Below, piece after piece: positions 31,600-43,891 of a stretch of DNA of 64,000 bases. The stretch is from Siphonodentalium dalli (lineage: Eukaryota; Mollusca; Scaphopoda; Gadilida; Siphonodentaliidae), in assembly GCA_032622095.1 (NCBI GenBank), contig CP136065.1, positions 62,107,094 through 62,171,093 of the forward strand, given 5' to 3'. The position numbers and the translations under genes are program-made. The notes beneath the pieces are model-generated. The model had not been told where the DNA came from, searched no databases, and saw nothing but the letters and a program-made list of their open reading frames with translations. Positions within the stretch are counted from its first letter, which is position 1; each line of letters begins with the position of its first letter.

Positions 31600-32786
31600 C
31601 TTTGTCGCGACAATTTCGATTGGTTCATTTTGTTTCGAAAAAGAAAGAAAGAAATATGTTAACATGTAAATGTTGGGTTGTCATCATCACGAACGTTAAA
31701 TCATGATCATGTTCACTCTCATTAAGTTAACACGATTAATATAATTTTTCACATGTACGAATGACCATTCATCATTTTTGGGAATCAATGAAACATACCA
31801 ATATATGGTGTGAAATGACCAAAAACATGGTACGAAACAATTAAATGTGTCATTCAAATCAAGGGTACAAACTGGCCATAGTAGGAAAAGTCGTTTGAGC
31901 CATCCAACAGACCTGGGTGAATCGCTTGGGCGATCGGTTTTCCACAGTAAGGATGCATCTTGGAAGAGGGGAGTCAATCTAATTAACTGTTATCTATAAC
32001 CAATACTTAAAAACAATAACAATTTATTCTGATTTCTTTTGAAACACACAGAATAATTATTTACTGAGAATATTCAATATAAACATATACAAATTCTCAA
32101 ACAAAGGGAATTTCAATGTTCAAGAAATTTAGAGTCCCCTCTTACTTATGGGAGGCCCTTTTCAAGCACAAATATTAAGCTTAAACATAAATCATTTGGG
32201 CTTAAGCGAATGTCATTTGCGCTTGAGCACAAATATGTGTCTATCAATTTGTTTGCGCTTAAGTGAAAATCATTTGCGCTTAAGCGCAAATACCTAACAC
32301 TCCTTTACTTCCCTCTGATTGTGAATGATGGAGTCCATCTCATAGTATATTATTATGGGCCCATAGTAGTAGCCCATACAGACTCGAAAGTTGAAAAGTC
32401 AAAAGCATCTCTGTCTCTGGTGTCCCAGAAATTGGTGCCTCATTCCCAAAGCTCTAGTATATTTTATTAAAGGGACATCTCCTGCACAAATATATACCAT
32501 TTCCATGGTCATAGAAGGGGAATTAGGGGTTACTGGTGGCTTGCTTCCCTCGTGGTGTACATGTACTTATTGAATAGAAATAGGGGAAAAACATATTTTC
32601 ATATTATCAGCATCCCTGTCCCTAAGAATTTGTGCCTCCATCCCAGAGATCTATTACATTTTATAAAAGAGACATATCCTGTACAGATATATACCATTTC
32701 CATGGTCATAAAAGATACTGGTATCTAGGGATCACTGGGGATTGCTTCCCTTGTATGATGGGCCTACAGGTATATAGACTTGAGTG
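31600..32786. other. Intergenic with TTAAGCGCAA-type repeats
   Basis: No gene recognised. Short words built on GCGCTTAAGCGCAAAT repeat at 32160-32300. TTATGGGAGGCCCTTTTCA at 32143 resembles the end of the 58722-59830 element. Confidence 0.45.
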
Positions 32787-33232
32787 CAAGCCTGCAAATA
32801 GCGTGTCTGTCATTTGTAGAATAAGGTCCCCAGAGGGTGAATTTAGTGACGCTACACCACATAGTGGGCTAGCATCACTAAATTTACCCTCTGGGGGCCT
32901 CATTCTGCTTAGGGCCCTCAACTGCTATGGCAGTCCTAGGATAAGATTGAAGTTCCCCAGTTGAAGTTGGTGATGTTCACCCATTTGGAGCCTCGATTAT
33001 GGATTTTATCTTCTGCAAATTAGGGGATATAGAAACTTCCCAGATGGGAAAACGTAACTAAAAACAATGTTAATTTGATACCATAGTTACTTCCCAGAAA
33101 AAGAGGCCTAAGCAGAATGTGGTCCCCAGAGGGTGAATTTAGTTATGCTAGCCCGCTATGCAGGGTAGCATCACTAAATTCACCCTCTGTGGACCTCATT
33201 CTGCAAATGACAGACACGCTATTTGCAGGCTT
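32787..33232. mobile_element. Fold-back MITE with two hairpins
   Basis: CAAGCCTGCAAATAGCGTGT at the left pairs with ACACGCTATTTGCAGGCTT at the right. Inside are two long stems around GGTGAATTTAGTGACGCT / AGCATCACTAAATTCACC. Same family as 55909-56349. Confidence 0.75.
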
Positions 33233-34139
33233 AAGCGCAAATGATTTGTGATTAAACGTAAAATATTTGCACTTAAGCGCAAAAATTCATAAGTAATTGT
33301 ATGTCATAATTTGCAAAGTTCTGTCCAATTCTTGTTAAAATATGACTAGATTCATAACGGTGATATTTTGTTAAATTTCATACCGAGTTATGTATAATCG
33401 AATTATTGAGGGATCGCGGGAGGGACTTGGATCATACGAATGACATATATTCATTGCTCCAATTATCTCTTGACATGAGCAATACAAAATGAAGTCACAT
33501 TTCCGAACCAGTTCCATACAGCAGAACCTGATCCAGAAGATATTAGCGAAAAAACGTCAAATTCCCTCTTTCAGCTGTCATTTTAACGACCATCTTGGGC
33601 GGGGAGTTCCAATTTTACCTTTAAAATGTGGCATTATATCTCTCAGAGTCATACGAACTGAATATGCTAATTTTAAATCATATATTTCATGGTGAGATTA
33701 ATTGCGACATTTATTAAATAATATAATCACGAAACGCTCTATAAATTTGGAAAACCCCTTAAAAAGAGTGGTTAAAGTGAAATTTCAGCGTGGCTCCATA
33801 TCTAATATTAAAGAAGATGTACATATGTGCAAAGTTTCATGCTTTAGTAACAATTTGAACAACTGCCTTGAAAATTTGACTTAATCTACTCCACTATATG
33901 TCCTATATATTATAGTGAATATTTATCGTCGTTTGATTTGCACCGAGTGAACTCATATTCCAAATCGTCACATCGACATGACATTGGGAACTCCCATGTT
34001 TATTTCTATATTTCTGACGTCACGGATTTTGCGAACAAAATTGGTGGCCAGCGCCCCTAGCGTTAATTTACGAATTGCTTATAGGTTTGTGTTTTAATCA
34101 TTAATTTCAAATGAGCTCATTGGTTTGACCTGAAATAGT
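33233..34139. other. No gene recognised
   Basis: Open frames of about 60 codons at 33489-33884 show no domain. No repeat was identified apart from further TTAAGCGCAA words to 33290. Confidence 0.4.
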
Positions 34140-34620
34140 TGATTCCGCTATTAGATATTAGTTTGATAACGATAATCATTGATCGTGGGAAATAACTTAT
34201 ATTGGTTTAAAATATGTCTATTGGTTATTAGTTTTACAATAAGGTCTATTAATTTTACAATAAGTTACTAGTTTTGCAATAAGTTAATGACGGTTTTAGA
34301 TATAGGTTTTACTATACGTTATTAGTTTTACAATAAGGTCTATTAATTTTACAATAGGTTATTAGTTTTACAATAAGTTAATTACGGTTTTATTTATTAG
34401 TTTTACAATGAGTTATTAGTTTTACAATAAGGTCTATTAGTTTGATAACGATAATCACTGATCGTGAGAAATCGCCTATTGGTTTGAAATATGGCTATTG
34501 AAACGGAATGTACGTTTACTGAATATGAGCAAAGCTGTATTAATTGTTTGTTATTAGATATTAGTTGAACAATGAATACTATTAAATTAAAATAGAACAT
34601 TAATTTTGCATCGGTCAACG
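34140..34620. repeat. Degenerate TTAGTTTTACAATAA tandem repeat
   Basis: Many imperfect copies of TTAGTTTTACAATAAG, with a larger direct repeat of TAGTTTGATAACGATAATCA at 34161 and 34438. Confidence 0.75.
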
Positions 34621-34946
34621 TTGATTGTGAATCTATATCTGTTAACACGTAATTGTCTCTTATTGAATCAAAGAACGACCATTGGTTTGAAAATGGAGAC
34701 TATTGTTTTGAAATAGATTGTAGTTGTTTTTACAAACCACCATTAACTTTTATTTCGTGTAATTTCCGACCATTCGAATGGCTGCCCATACTAGTATGTT
34801 TAACATGTTAAGATGGTCCCTCACATAAATGAATTCCGATCGACAAGAAAGCCGGGTAATGTCATCCTTGATTAAATTCAGGTATAAAACGCACAATATG
34901 ATTATTACGCCACCGTAGTGTGGTGTTTATAGCTTTTGTTTTTTTT

Positions 34947-35674
34947 ATATCGCATGGTCGATCGATAATTCACTGGGTGATTGTACATTCGGCAAACCTC
35001 GTCAGATTCCGTCACCGTTTCATCGTACCGATAATTACGAGAGTACAACTAAGATTGGCACATGTGTTTACGTCACCGGTGTAATTGTGGGGACATGCTT
35101 CTATTATGAAGGTTTGCTATCCCGAAGGTCCGCTATTCCGAAGGTTCTCTATTCCGAAGGTTTTTGTTATTTTTAGGTTAATTCTATATTTTAAAGTATT
35201 GAGACTAATTTGAGAGGGTTCATTTTCACAAAGATTCTTTATATGGAGTGTGCGCTCACATCCGAACTGATCATGCGCGCACACCGATACAGATACAGGA
35301 GGAAATTTTTATATCGCATGGTCGATCGATAATTCACTGGGTGATTGTACATTCGGCAAACCTCGTCAGATTCCGTCACCGTTTCATCGTACCGATAATT
35401 ACGAGAGTACAACTAAGATTGGCACATGTGTTTACGTCACCGGTGTAATTGTGGGGACATGCTTCTATTATGAAGGTTTGCTATCCCGAAGGTCCGCTAT
35501 TCCGAAGGTTCTCTATTCCGAAGGTTTTTGTTATTTTTAGGTTAATTCTATATTTTAAAGTATTGAGACTAATTTGAGAGGGTTCATTTTCACAAAGATT
35601 CTTTATATGGAGTGTGCGCTCACATCCGAACTGATCATGCGCGCACACCGATACAGATACAGGAGGAAATAACT
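34947..35674 (+). repeat. Exact 364-bp tandem duplication
   Basis: Copy 1 about 34947-35310 and copy 2 about 35311-35674. CGCATGGTCGATCGATAATT recurs at 34951 and 35315, and I saw no difference between copies. Each contains a fragment of the TTCCGAAGG MITE (35111-35170 and 35475-35534). Confidence 0.9.
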
Positions 35675-35954
35675 TAACTTAGAACATTAAATGTGATTTT
35701 GTTTTGTTTTCGCTGGTTTTCTTGAGATTTTATGTCATTACGTGGGCCCATACCTTTGAATTCTTGGCATTTACTATGAATGTTGTGGTATATATGGACC
35801 CTCCCGCATTGGGACATGACATAGGTTCAGTTGACTTAAGTGGTGTTCTGTGTGTGCTCCAATTTGGAGTTCAATATTTTAAGGGCCAAGTTTAGAATTT
35901 TATGGGTCCATACCTTTGAACTCTGGGCATATAATATGAATATTGGGGGGCATG

Positions 35955-36480
35955 TCTCTATTCCGAAGGTTCACTATCCCGAAGGTCCACTATTCCGAAA
36001 TTTCTCTGAATGTTCGCTATTCCGAAGGTTCACCAATCCGAAGGTTCGTTATTCCGAAGGTTCTGTGTTCCAAAGATTTTTTTTATTTTAAGGTTAATTC
36101 TATATTCTAAAGTAACGAGAGGGTTCATTATCACGAAGATTCTTTTTATGAAGGAAATAACGTAAAACATTAAATGTGATTTTGTTTTGTTTTCGAGGGT
36201 TTTCTTGAGTTTAATGTCATTACGTATGACCTATTTCTCATTACATATTCACGCCAAGGAGCCCACACAATTGCTATGTTACGATGGGATTTAATGTGAT
36301 TATGTGTGACCTAATATCTCAATAATCTGAGGCAAGAGTACGCCTGCTAAAGGCGAATTATAACAGTTGGGGGTATAACGCTCAATAAATACTGGAGGCT
36401 ATAACAAACTGCGCAGTAGAATATCGCTGAATGGACGAGTATGAGATGAGCCTAAATGCAATTGTGACTTTGTTTAAAGG
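35955..36480 (-). mobile_element. Partial copy of the TTCCGAAGG MITE
   Basis: Starts TCTCTATTCCGAAGGTTCAC and continues into sequence matching the inside of 7322-8186 in reverse, including the CGCTGAATGGAC segment. The far terminus with its repeats is missing. Confidence 0.65.
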
Positions 36481-36689
36481 CCCACTTAATTTTCGAGTCA
36501 TTAATTTTTTATAGTATATACGGTTTTAATAACAATTTATGCCATAAAATTTGAATAAACTACTATAATTCATCAACATTTGAAAGGCAGAATACTTCTA
36601 TCTCCTAGTTTGAAACACCTTCAAAATACCGCGTCGTATATCTAGCAATTAGCAACCAACATGTCCTCCTCGGCTTTCCATAGAATTCA

Positions 36690-37240
36690 ACGTAATTTGA
36701 TACTTATGGGTATTTGTGTCCGGGAAGTGTTTTGAACGGGTCAAATCGTGACCCCGACCTGACCTTGACCATTAAAACTGTCAATGCAAGGTCAATTTGG
36801 GTAAAACGGACAAATTTCGGCGAAATTTGATACCTAGGGATACTTTGGTCCGAGGAGAGTTTTGAACGGGTCAAATCGTGACCTCGGCCTGACCTTGACC
36901 TTCAATATGGCCAATCAAAGGTCAACTCGGATAAAACGGATAGATTTCGACGAAATTTGATACCTATGGGTACTTTTGTCGGGGGGGGGGGTGTTTTGGA
37001 CGGGTCAAATCATGACTCTGACCTTACCTTGACCTTCAAAATTGTTAATTAAAGGTCAAGTTGGGTAAAACGGACGGATTTCGACGAAATTTGATACCTA
37101 TGGGTAGTTTTCTACGGGTGGGGGTGTTTTGGACTGGACAAATCATGACCCTGACCTGACCTTGACTTTCGAAATAGTCAATTGAAGGTCAAATCGCACC
37201 TTTCACCGGAAAGCAGATGGGAAACAGCCCGGGTGAAGTC
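36690..37240. repeat. Tandem array ending in a GC-rich hairpin (possible Helitron relative)
   Basis: About four units of roughly 130 bp with GAAATTTGATACCTATGGGT, CGGGTCAAATCGTGAC and CCTGACCTTGACC. The right edge has AGCCCGGGTGAAGTCGGGCC then TATCAGCTT, much like the terminal hairpin of the units at 12195-13864. Confidence 0.65.
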
Positions 37241-39534
37241 GGGCCTATCAGCTTGTGTAATAAAGAAGACAGTTTGATGAAAGTAATGTATGCCACGAGA
37301 AACGGGAAAACTTGAAATATGGAAGTACGCAAATTTCCCGCATAAAATTTGAAAGCTAGTTTATAGAATAATTGTATTATTATTTATATTTATGGCTAAT
37401 AATACGATCTTGGTGGCGTTACCATTTCTGACTAGGGTTTTCTTGTATTGAGTTAACTCCCGTCAAACGGAATGCATTGTTACAAGTAGCCCATCCGGGT
37501 ACTGCTGCGATGGGTCATGCTTATTGATATGCATGCCATCGATTATGATACAGCATACATCAGTCCTGAATTCCTTGGAATAGTCATTGGTAACTACAGC
37601 AGTCAAGTAGTGTATCTTCAGTAATTATTCATTTTATATTCAAGTTATGTGCTTAGGTGACGTGCAGTGTATATGTCACATGTTTTACTAAGTGATATAT
37701 AGTTTCGATTTTCTTTCAAAAATAAAGTTGAGAAAGATGTCAGTCGCAAAACTCTGTGAACACTCTCCACAGAGGAAGTATTAAAGATATATGGTTCTTT
37801 ATTTCATATTCGAAAAAAAGTCTGCTTTTATGACAAATAAGTGAACGATAATTAGAATGATATCCAATGGTCAGCTATGGTTTTCTCCCTTCGATTCGGT
37901 TGCCGAATTTCCAATTCGCAGGGCCATAGTTTCCAATAATTGCGAATAGGAGCTAAATACGGTGAATGTGTGGGTATTCAAATAAAGGCCATACATTGTA
38001 GGCAATGACAACTATCAGGTATATTGTCACAAGTCTGTCCAAACCCCCCCAAGTTAATTGGTCAAATGTGCAGAAATATTTTGATAAAAGCAGGAAGGTT
38101 ATTGAATGAGGCATCTGCCAACCTGACCTTGGTGACCTTTGCACAGTAAGTAACCCTGCAAGACAGCCCCCCCCCCAATGACTATTGCGATCAAAGATAT
38201 AAAAATCAGCAGTTTGACAAGTGGTGCATATATATATTTGGCAATGTTTTTGATAGTTATTTGAAGTTTTATTGTCTTGTACAGTCTATAATTATGTACC
38301 GCAATGGATGATTATCATCCATTGCGGTACATATACAGTATATAATTAGCGGAATAGGTGAATCAAGACTTTCTATGATAGTTTGGAAGATCACTTTATC
38401 TTTTCGTTTCAACTGTATTTATACTACAACCTATTATACTCAAAAGATTATATGCAACAAATGAATGAATTTGAGTCATAGATTAGTGCAAAATACTCGT
38501 GTGCTCCATGAACAGTTTAAAACAACATGGTAATTATAATGAAAATGAGTTTATGGCTCGAGTCATTAACTTATATTTACATACACCTAATATCGCTTCC
38601 GATTTCCTAATAGCGTTACTGTAGACACGCCGCCCGAGTCAATGTGTTCATAATCCTATGAAAGTAATGCGACGTCACTTTCAATGTCGTTCATACGTTT
38701 ATGAACACATTGATCCCAGAAATCACCAGGGATTGTCGGACATTAATGACTGCTTGAGTTTTCAGCACGTCCGGATTTGGCAAGAAATTTGTTTTGGTCT
38801 ATAAACTGTGTTCACCTAAAAGTGGGCTAAAAAGCCGTATAGTGTTTCTATATACCGACGTAAAAAAATTTATGGTGTAAAGTTCCTATTCGCCGTATTC
38901 GGTCATCTTACATCAGCACCGTGGACCACATAGTTGCACAACAGCATTATAATGCAACAAATACTGAAATACTTAAGACAGATGTACAACTGAGCGACCA
39001 TACAATGCGTTTCATGTTGCCAAGCGTTGATGTTCAAGTAACCGCGCTAGTTTGATAATTTTCCTTGCCGCTACAAATATTCCCCTGATATCACAAATAT
39101 ATCATTATGGTAGAACGGCGCTTTGTCAATTTCTTCTCCACAGCCGAAACTTAATTGTTTCAGATATTATCATTTTTTAAATCAACACGTCTATATTCAT
39201 TACCAGCTAAACAAGACATTTCGCACTTATTCTCAACAATGTTTGGTTTTCTAGGATTCGAAATGTCCAAACTGAACTCCATGCACTCATTTGAAGTTGA
39301 ATAAATAGTGGGAAAGACAGACAATCATAGTTCAGAATGAAGTTAAGTATATAAATAATAAATGGCGGATTCAACATGGTCATGGGTTTTGACCGCGATA
39401 AAAATTCAGCAAACTCCGCATTAACCCCTTCGAAATGCATCTGTTCTTGGATTGTGCAAAAAATTCTGTTAACATCTCTTGGATATCCGGCCTGTCCTTT
39501 TGAGCAAAAATTGAAAACCATGACTTCAAAATCT
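37241..39534. other. Intergenic, no gene recognised
   Basis: Contains a perfect-stem palindrome at 38294-38331 and a partial copy (38430-38580) of the 24983-25324 MITE. A segment at 39430-39535 is shared with 25325-25440. Nothing supports a gene. Confidence 0.4.
38294..38331. repeat. Short palindrome
   Basis: ATGTACCGCAATGGATGAT is mirrored by ATCATCCATTGCGGTACAT with almost no loop. ACAGT and TATAATT words lie on both sides, as in small TA-target elements. Confidence 0.8.
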
Positions 39535-40340
39535 TAAGGCAGCCATCTTGGATTTTACTCTTTACATGACTAAATCGATCGGCACGGGCTACAAGTCGTA
39601 CCTTTGGTCGGATCGTTATGAAATTTGTCATGGCTGTTGACATTGACATGCAGATGGGAACAAGTCTTTTTGGGACCATTCGGCAAAAAAAAACATGACC
39701 GCCAGCGCCATCTTGGATTTCAAAATTCAGTCAATTAGCACAGGCTACAGGTCCAAGTGTTAGTCTGATTATCATGAAATTTGTCTTGGATGTTAATATT
39801 GACATATAGATGGGAACAAGTCATTTTGGGGTCATTCGGCCATAAAACATGGCTGCCTGCCGCCATATTGGATTTTACTCTTTGCATGACTAAATCCTTT
39901 GGCATGGGCTACAGTTCGTACCTTTGATCGGATTATCATGAAAGTGGTTATGGATATTAATATTGACATGTAGATGGGAACGAATCATTTTGGGGTTATT
40001 TGGCCATAAAACATGGCTGCCGGTAGCACCTTGGCTTTTACTCTACATGACTAAATCCTTCGGCACACCCTACAGTCCACTTCCCTCATCTGATCATCAA
40101 CAAACTTCATATTGATCTTCATATTGATCTACTAGTTGGAAGCTATCAAATGTGTTTGATATTTCATTGGAAAACATAGTTTGCCATCTTGGATTTTATT
40201 TTAAATATACATGTATCTCATCATTTTGATAATCCAGTGCAGACAGTTCAACTTTCCGCATTCCTAATCACTACATTGACTGTAACACTTTGAAATTATT
40301 CCCTTTCCAAGTTGAGCTACAGTGTCATTGACACTTTCAT
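39535..40340 (+). repeat. Array B: diverged relative of array A with an intact 3' end
   Basis: About four diverged units. It ends CCCTTTCCAAGTTGAGCTAC then AGTGTCATTGACACTTTCAT, where AGTGTCA/TGACACT forms a hairpin. That end is the reverse complement of the start of array C, defining the family's 3' terminus. Confidence 0.8.
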
Positions 40341-42325
40341 TCTATCATGGAATACAATTTTGAAGACAAATTAATCGCAGACATGTCGGATGATTAATCA
40401 CATTCAGGGGTTCACATGAATGCCCAGGCTTCATGTGTAAAATGTAGTTTGTCTTTTCAATGAAAGTCTGTTATAGAAGAGTAACGGGATGGGACTCTGT
40501 CCAAAAAAGCATCAACCCAACCAATATCACAAGCTGTTGTGGCCCGAGCAGACTTGTTCCATGTAGAGCCTTCAATATGTCACAAAACAGCCTATCCTCG
40601 ACTGAGAACCTTGCAAATGTTCAATTTATTACTAGTATTCTTCTGCACAAGTGTATGTTCTGGTCCATATATGTTTGGCAGGAGGGAGGGGGTAACATTA
40701 GGCCAGAGAAAGTTAATGATCTGTTTCTCAGACACCCCTTAAAATAAGTGCCGCTGGGTGGTTGAGAAAACAGCGATCCAAGGGGACCCAAAAATGTATA
40801 AAAGTGCAAACGCTGCCGTAAAGGAGATGACAACAATGCTGTGGAAAACCCAATTATACAATTAGATGAGACCCCCTAGATTGTCCCCTTAGATCGCTGG
40901 TTTCACGACTATTAGTGGCTCATACGACAGTTGGCCAATATGGATCCGTTCATGAATTATTGTAGCTCACATGAGGCTCATCAAGGTGTTAACGTGTTAT
41001 CATTGTGTTAAAATCAGACTGTTTTCAGTGGGAGACAATGTTCAGAAACCATACCCAGGCATTTGTGTAGCATTTTTCTCAGACATAGAAACAAAGGGAG
41101 GGGCGAAGAAGACTGCATCTGTTGGCACTAATATCACCCTACAGGGCTGTGGACCGCTTATTGTAATAAATATGATAATTACCTGTCCATGTAGATATTA
41201 GTGACTGTTTGTATCTCGGAGCGCTCGAAAAAAATCGCTATTTGACCGCCACAGCATCCGTACACTCCAGCACAGCGGGCATACACCTGCCACAGCGCAG
41301 AAACGATTGGTCGGTGTGTTCATGGTGTAATCATCTCCTACAGATTTCATCCCCGAGATTTGAAATTTCAGAATATTTGTTGCCCATATATTGAAGATAT
41401 GCAACATGTATATAGACTACGGAAAATGTTCAGATAATAAGTTTAGAAAACGGTCTATGGCCGTTTGTTGAACTTATTATCTGAACATTTCCTAAGGAAT
41501 CTACTTGTCTCAAGTTGTCTGGTCAATGAGTATTTAGTATAGAGAGGGTTAATACACACATGGGAATGGTGACATTAGTGGTAGTGATAAACAGTGAATG
41601 TGTAACTTGAGCAAACCCACACTGAGCATACTCATTAGCTTGTCATTCCTATCTAAGAAACCTTATGGACTGTTATTGGTCTTCGGTCATAAAGATCACC
41701 ATAAATTACCAGAAAAACAAAATGTATTCTAAAGGCCATTTAAAGTTTTAAAGAGATGTCAAGATTTATAGAAAGCATACAGGTATCTTGATGGCAGAGG
41801 CATATACACTCAAGCTGACTTCTCAGTTTTCATCCTGGATGTAGTTAAAAGTAATTAAAGCCAGAGATATCTATAGTTGGTGGGTCCTATGCATCTTTAA
41901 TCACCAGTGAAATGTGGTTAGATAATTTGTTACTGATAAGCAGAAACCGCGAAGGTCGGTGGTGAAAATAAAAAAAAAATTATATTTGATTTTTATTTCC
42001 TTGTCGGGCCACAGAAAACAGGGTCGGCCTATCCGTAAAGCAGTAAAATAAAAAAGTTTATTACCATACATTACCATACATGTACTTGTGTCAAGCTTAA
42101 GAGTCATCACCTTGTGCCAAAAGTTCTCTTGTATATTTAGGGTCGAAACCCACCTAAACTCACATGTACATGAGAGGAAGGCATAACTAAATTCACCCTC
42201 TGGGGACCTCATTCTGCATACGTCAGGCACACTATATCCAGACTTGACCACTGCGAAAGCCCTTATGTTTCTTTAAAGACTTGCAGCAGCTACATGTAGA
42301 TGCTTTTGGATGTAAATTTATCAGG
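40341..42325. other. Intergenic, no gene recognised
   Basis: Contains the hairpin at 41421-41491 and a fragment (42176-42247) of the fold-back family of 55909-56349. Two short open frames near 40460-41201 show no domain. Confidence 0.4.
41421..41491. repeat. Hairpin, GGAAATGTTCAGATAATAAG family
   Basis: GGAAAATGTTCAGATAATAA pairs with TTATTATCTGAACATTTCC over a short loop. Relatives are at 53793-53833, 57968-58022 and 60664-60712, mostly inside TTAA-type MITEs. Confidence 0.75.
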
Positions 42326-42352
42326 TCGGGCACATCCTGAATTCAACTATTA

Positions 42353-42895
42353 TAGTTATATTTAATCATTATAGTTATATATTTAATCATTATGGTTATA
42401 TTTAATCATTATGGTTATATTTAATCATTATGGTTATATTTAATCATTATGGTTATATTTAATCATTATGGTTATATTTAATCATTATATTTAATCATTA
42501 TGGTTATATTTAATCATTATAGTTATATTTAATCATTATAGTTGTATTTAATCATTATAGTTGTATCTAATCATTATAGTTGTATATCTAATCATTATAG
42601 TTATATATCTAATCATTATAGTTATATATCTAATCGTTATAGTTATTTATCTAATCGTTATAGTTATATATCTAATCGTTATAGTTATATATTTAATCGT
42701 TATAGTTAGATATTTAATCGTTATAGTTAGATATTTAATCGTTATAGTTAGATATTTAATCGTTATAGTTAGATATTTAATCGTTATATATTTTATCATT
42801 ATAGTTATATTTTTATCATTATAGTTATATTTTTATCATTATAGTTATATTTTTATCATTATAGTTATATTTTTATCATTATAGTTATATTTAAC
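42353..42895. repeat. ATTTAATCATTATAGTTAT minisatellite
   Basis: About 30 units of 16-19 bp with graded variants (ATGGTTATATTTAATC, then ATAGTTATATATCTAATC, then TCGTTATAGTTAGATATT). Such grading shows local expansion. Confidence 0.9.
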
Positions 42896-43121
42896 TAATA
42901 GTTGAATATGGATATTGCTGTTTTGTGAATTCGATAAAAGAGGGATAATCCAAAAAAAGTTAAAATATCAGTGCCCCGCTAATTCGGTACCATGTTTGTT
43001 TTTGTGATTAATTAACATGACTGATCCATGTGAATGATTAATCTTGATGGTGCTTGATCAGCAAGTCAATTCCCATTCAATTTGTATAAATATTGTAATG
43101 AAGGAGCGGTTGAGTTGCATG

Positions 43122-43693
43122 TTAAAGATACGGGTGGCCTTTGCGGTAGGTATTGCTTTAAAATAGTCACATCCGCTAAACTTGCCATAAACAGAAAGAA
43201 TATTATATAGACAGAAATTGTTCTTATACCAATCATAAATATCGCATACATTGCATGTTGTTGTCATGTTCATACGCTTTGCTATGTAAACAATTTTAAT
43301 CGACCCATACTACCCGCTGTCAGTTCAAAATCCAGCTATCATGATTGGGAAAATGATCAGACAGAAAATGTGTACATAATATAATTGTTCTTGCAAAGAG
43401 ATGATTATTTTTCAATCCAGTTAGTCTATGGTAATAACGTCACACACCAATTAAGGAATTTATTATGATGGTATTGTAAAGTATTGATGCACCAAATTAG
43501 GGGTTTACAATATACTCAGAATTTGCGTGTATCTAAATAAGGAAATGAGGCAATATCGTGAATGCTTACAAACAATTCACTGTGATTTTTGCGAGAAACT
43601 AAACAACACTCGACTTGCATTTTCTCTGACACAAAGCGTGTTTTGTGAACAATATCGCATCCAACCTACAACGAAGGCCACCCGTCCCTTTAA
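43122..43693. mobile_element. TTAA-bounded MITE (TTAAAGATACGGGTGGCC family)
   Basis: TTAAAGATACGGGTGGCC at the left is mirrored by GGCCACCCGTCCCTTTAA at the right, total 572 bp. A one-ended relative starts at 25618. Confidence 0.7.
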
Positions 43694-43891
43694 TGTCATC
43701 TAGAAAGGTAACACCAAATTTTACCTGGAGACTGTTCATTTGATGTAATGTAGTTAAGAGTGCAATTTGACTGTGCACTAGCTGGCATGTGCGATCCCAA
43801 AGTTTCCTCAAAAACAGGGAAAATGTGGATTTAACTCTGTCAAAATCAACTATAATAGTTAAATATAAGTACATGTATAATAGTTAAATAT

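Noticed and set aside
33489-33884. Two adjacent open frames of about 60 codons
   Set aside because: No similarity recognised, and length is expected by chance in this composition.
40460-40747. 95-codon open frame
   Set aside because: No domain, an overlapping frame of similar length, and no splice or start context to support it.
42561-42824. Hydrophobic repeated peptide resembling a membrane protein
   Set aside because: Translation of the ATTTAATCATTATAGTTAT minisatellite.
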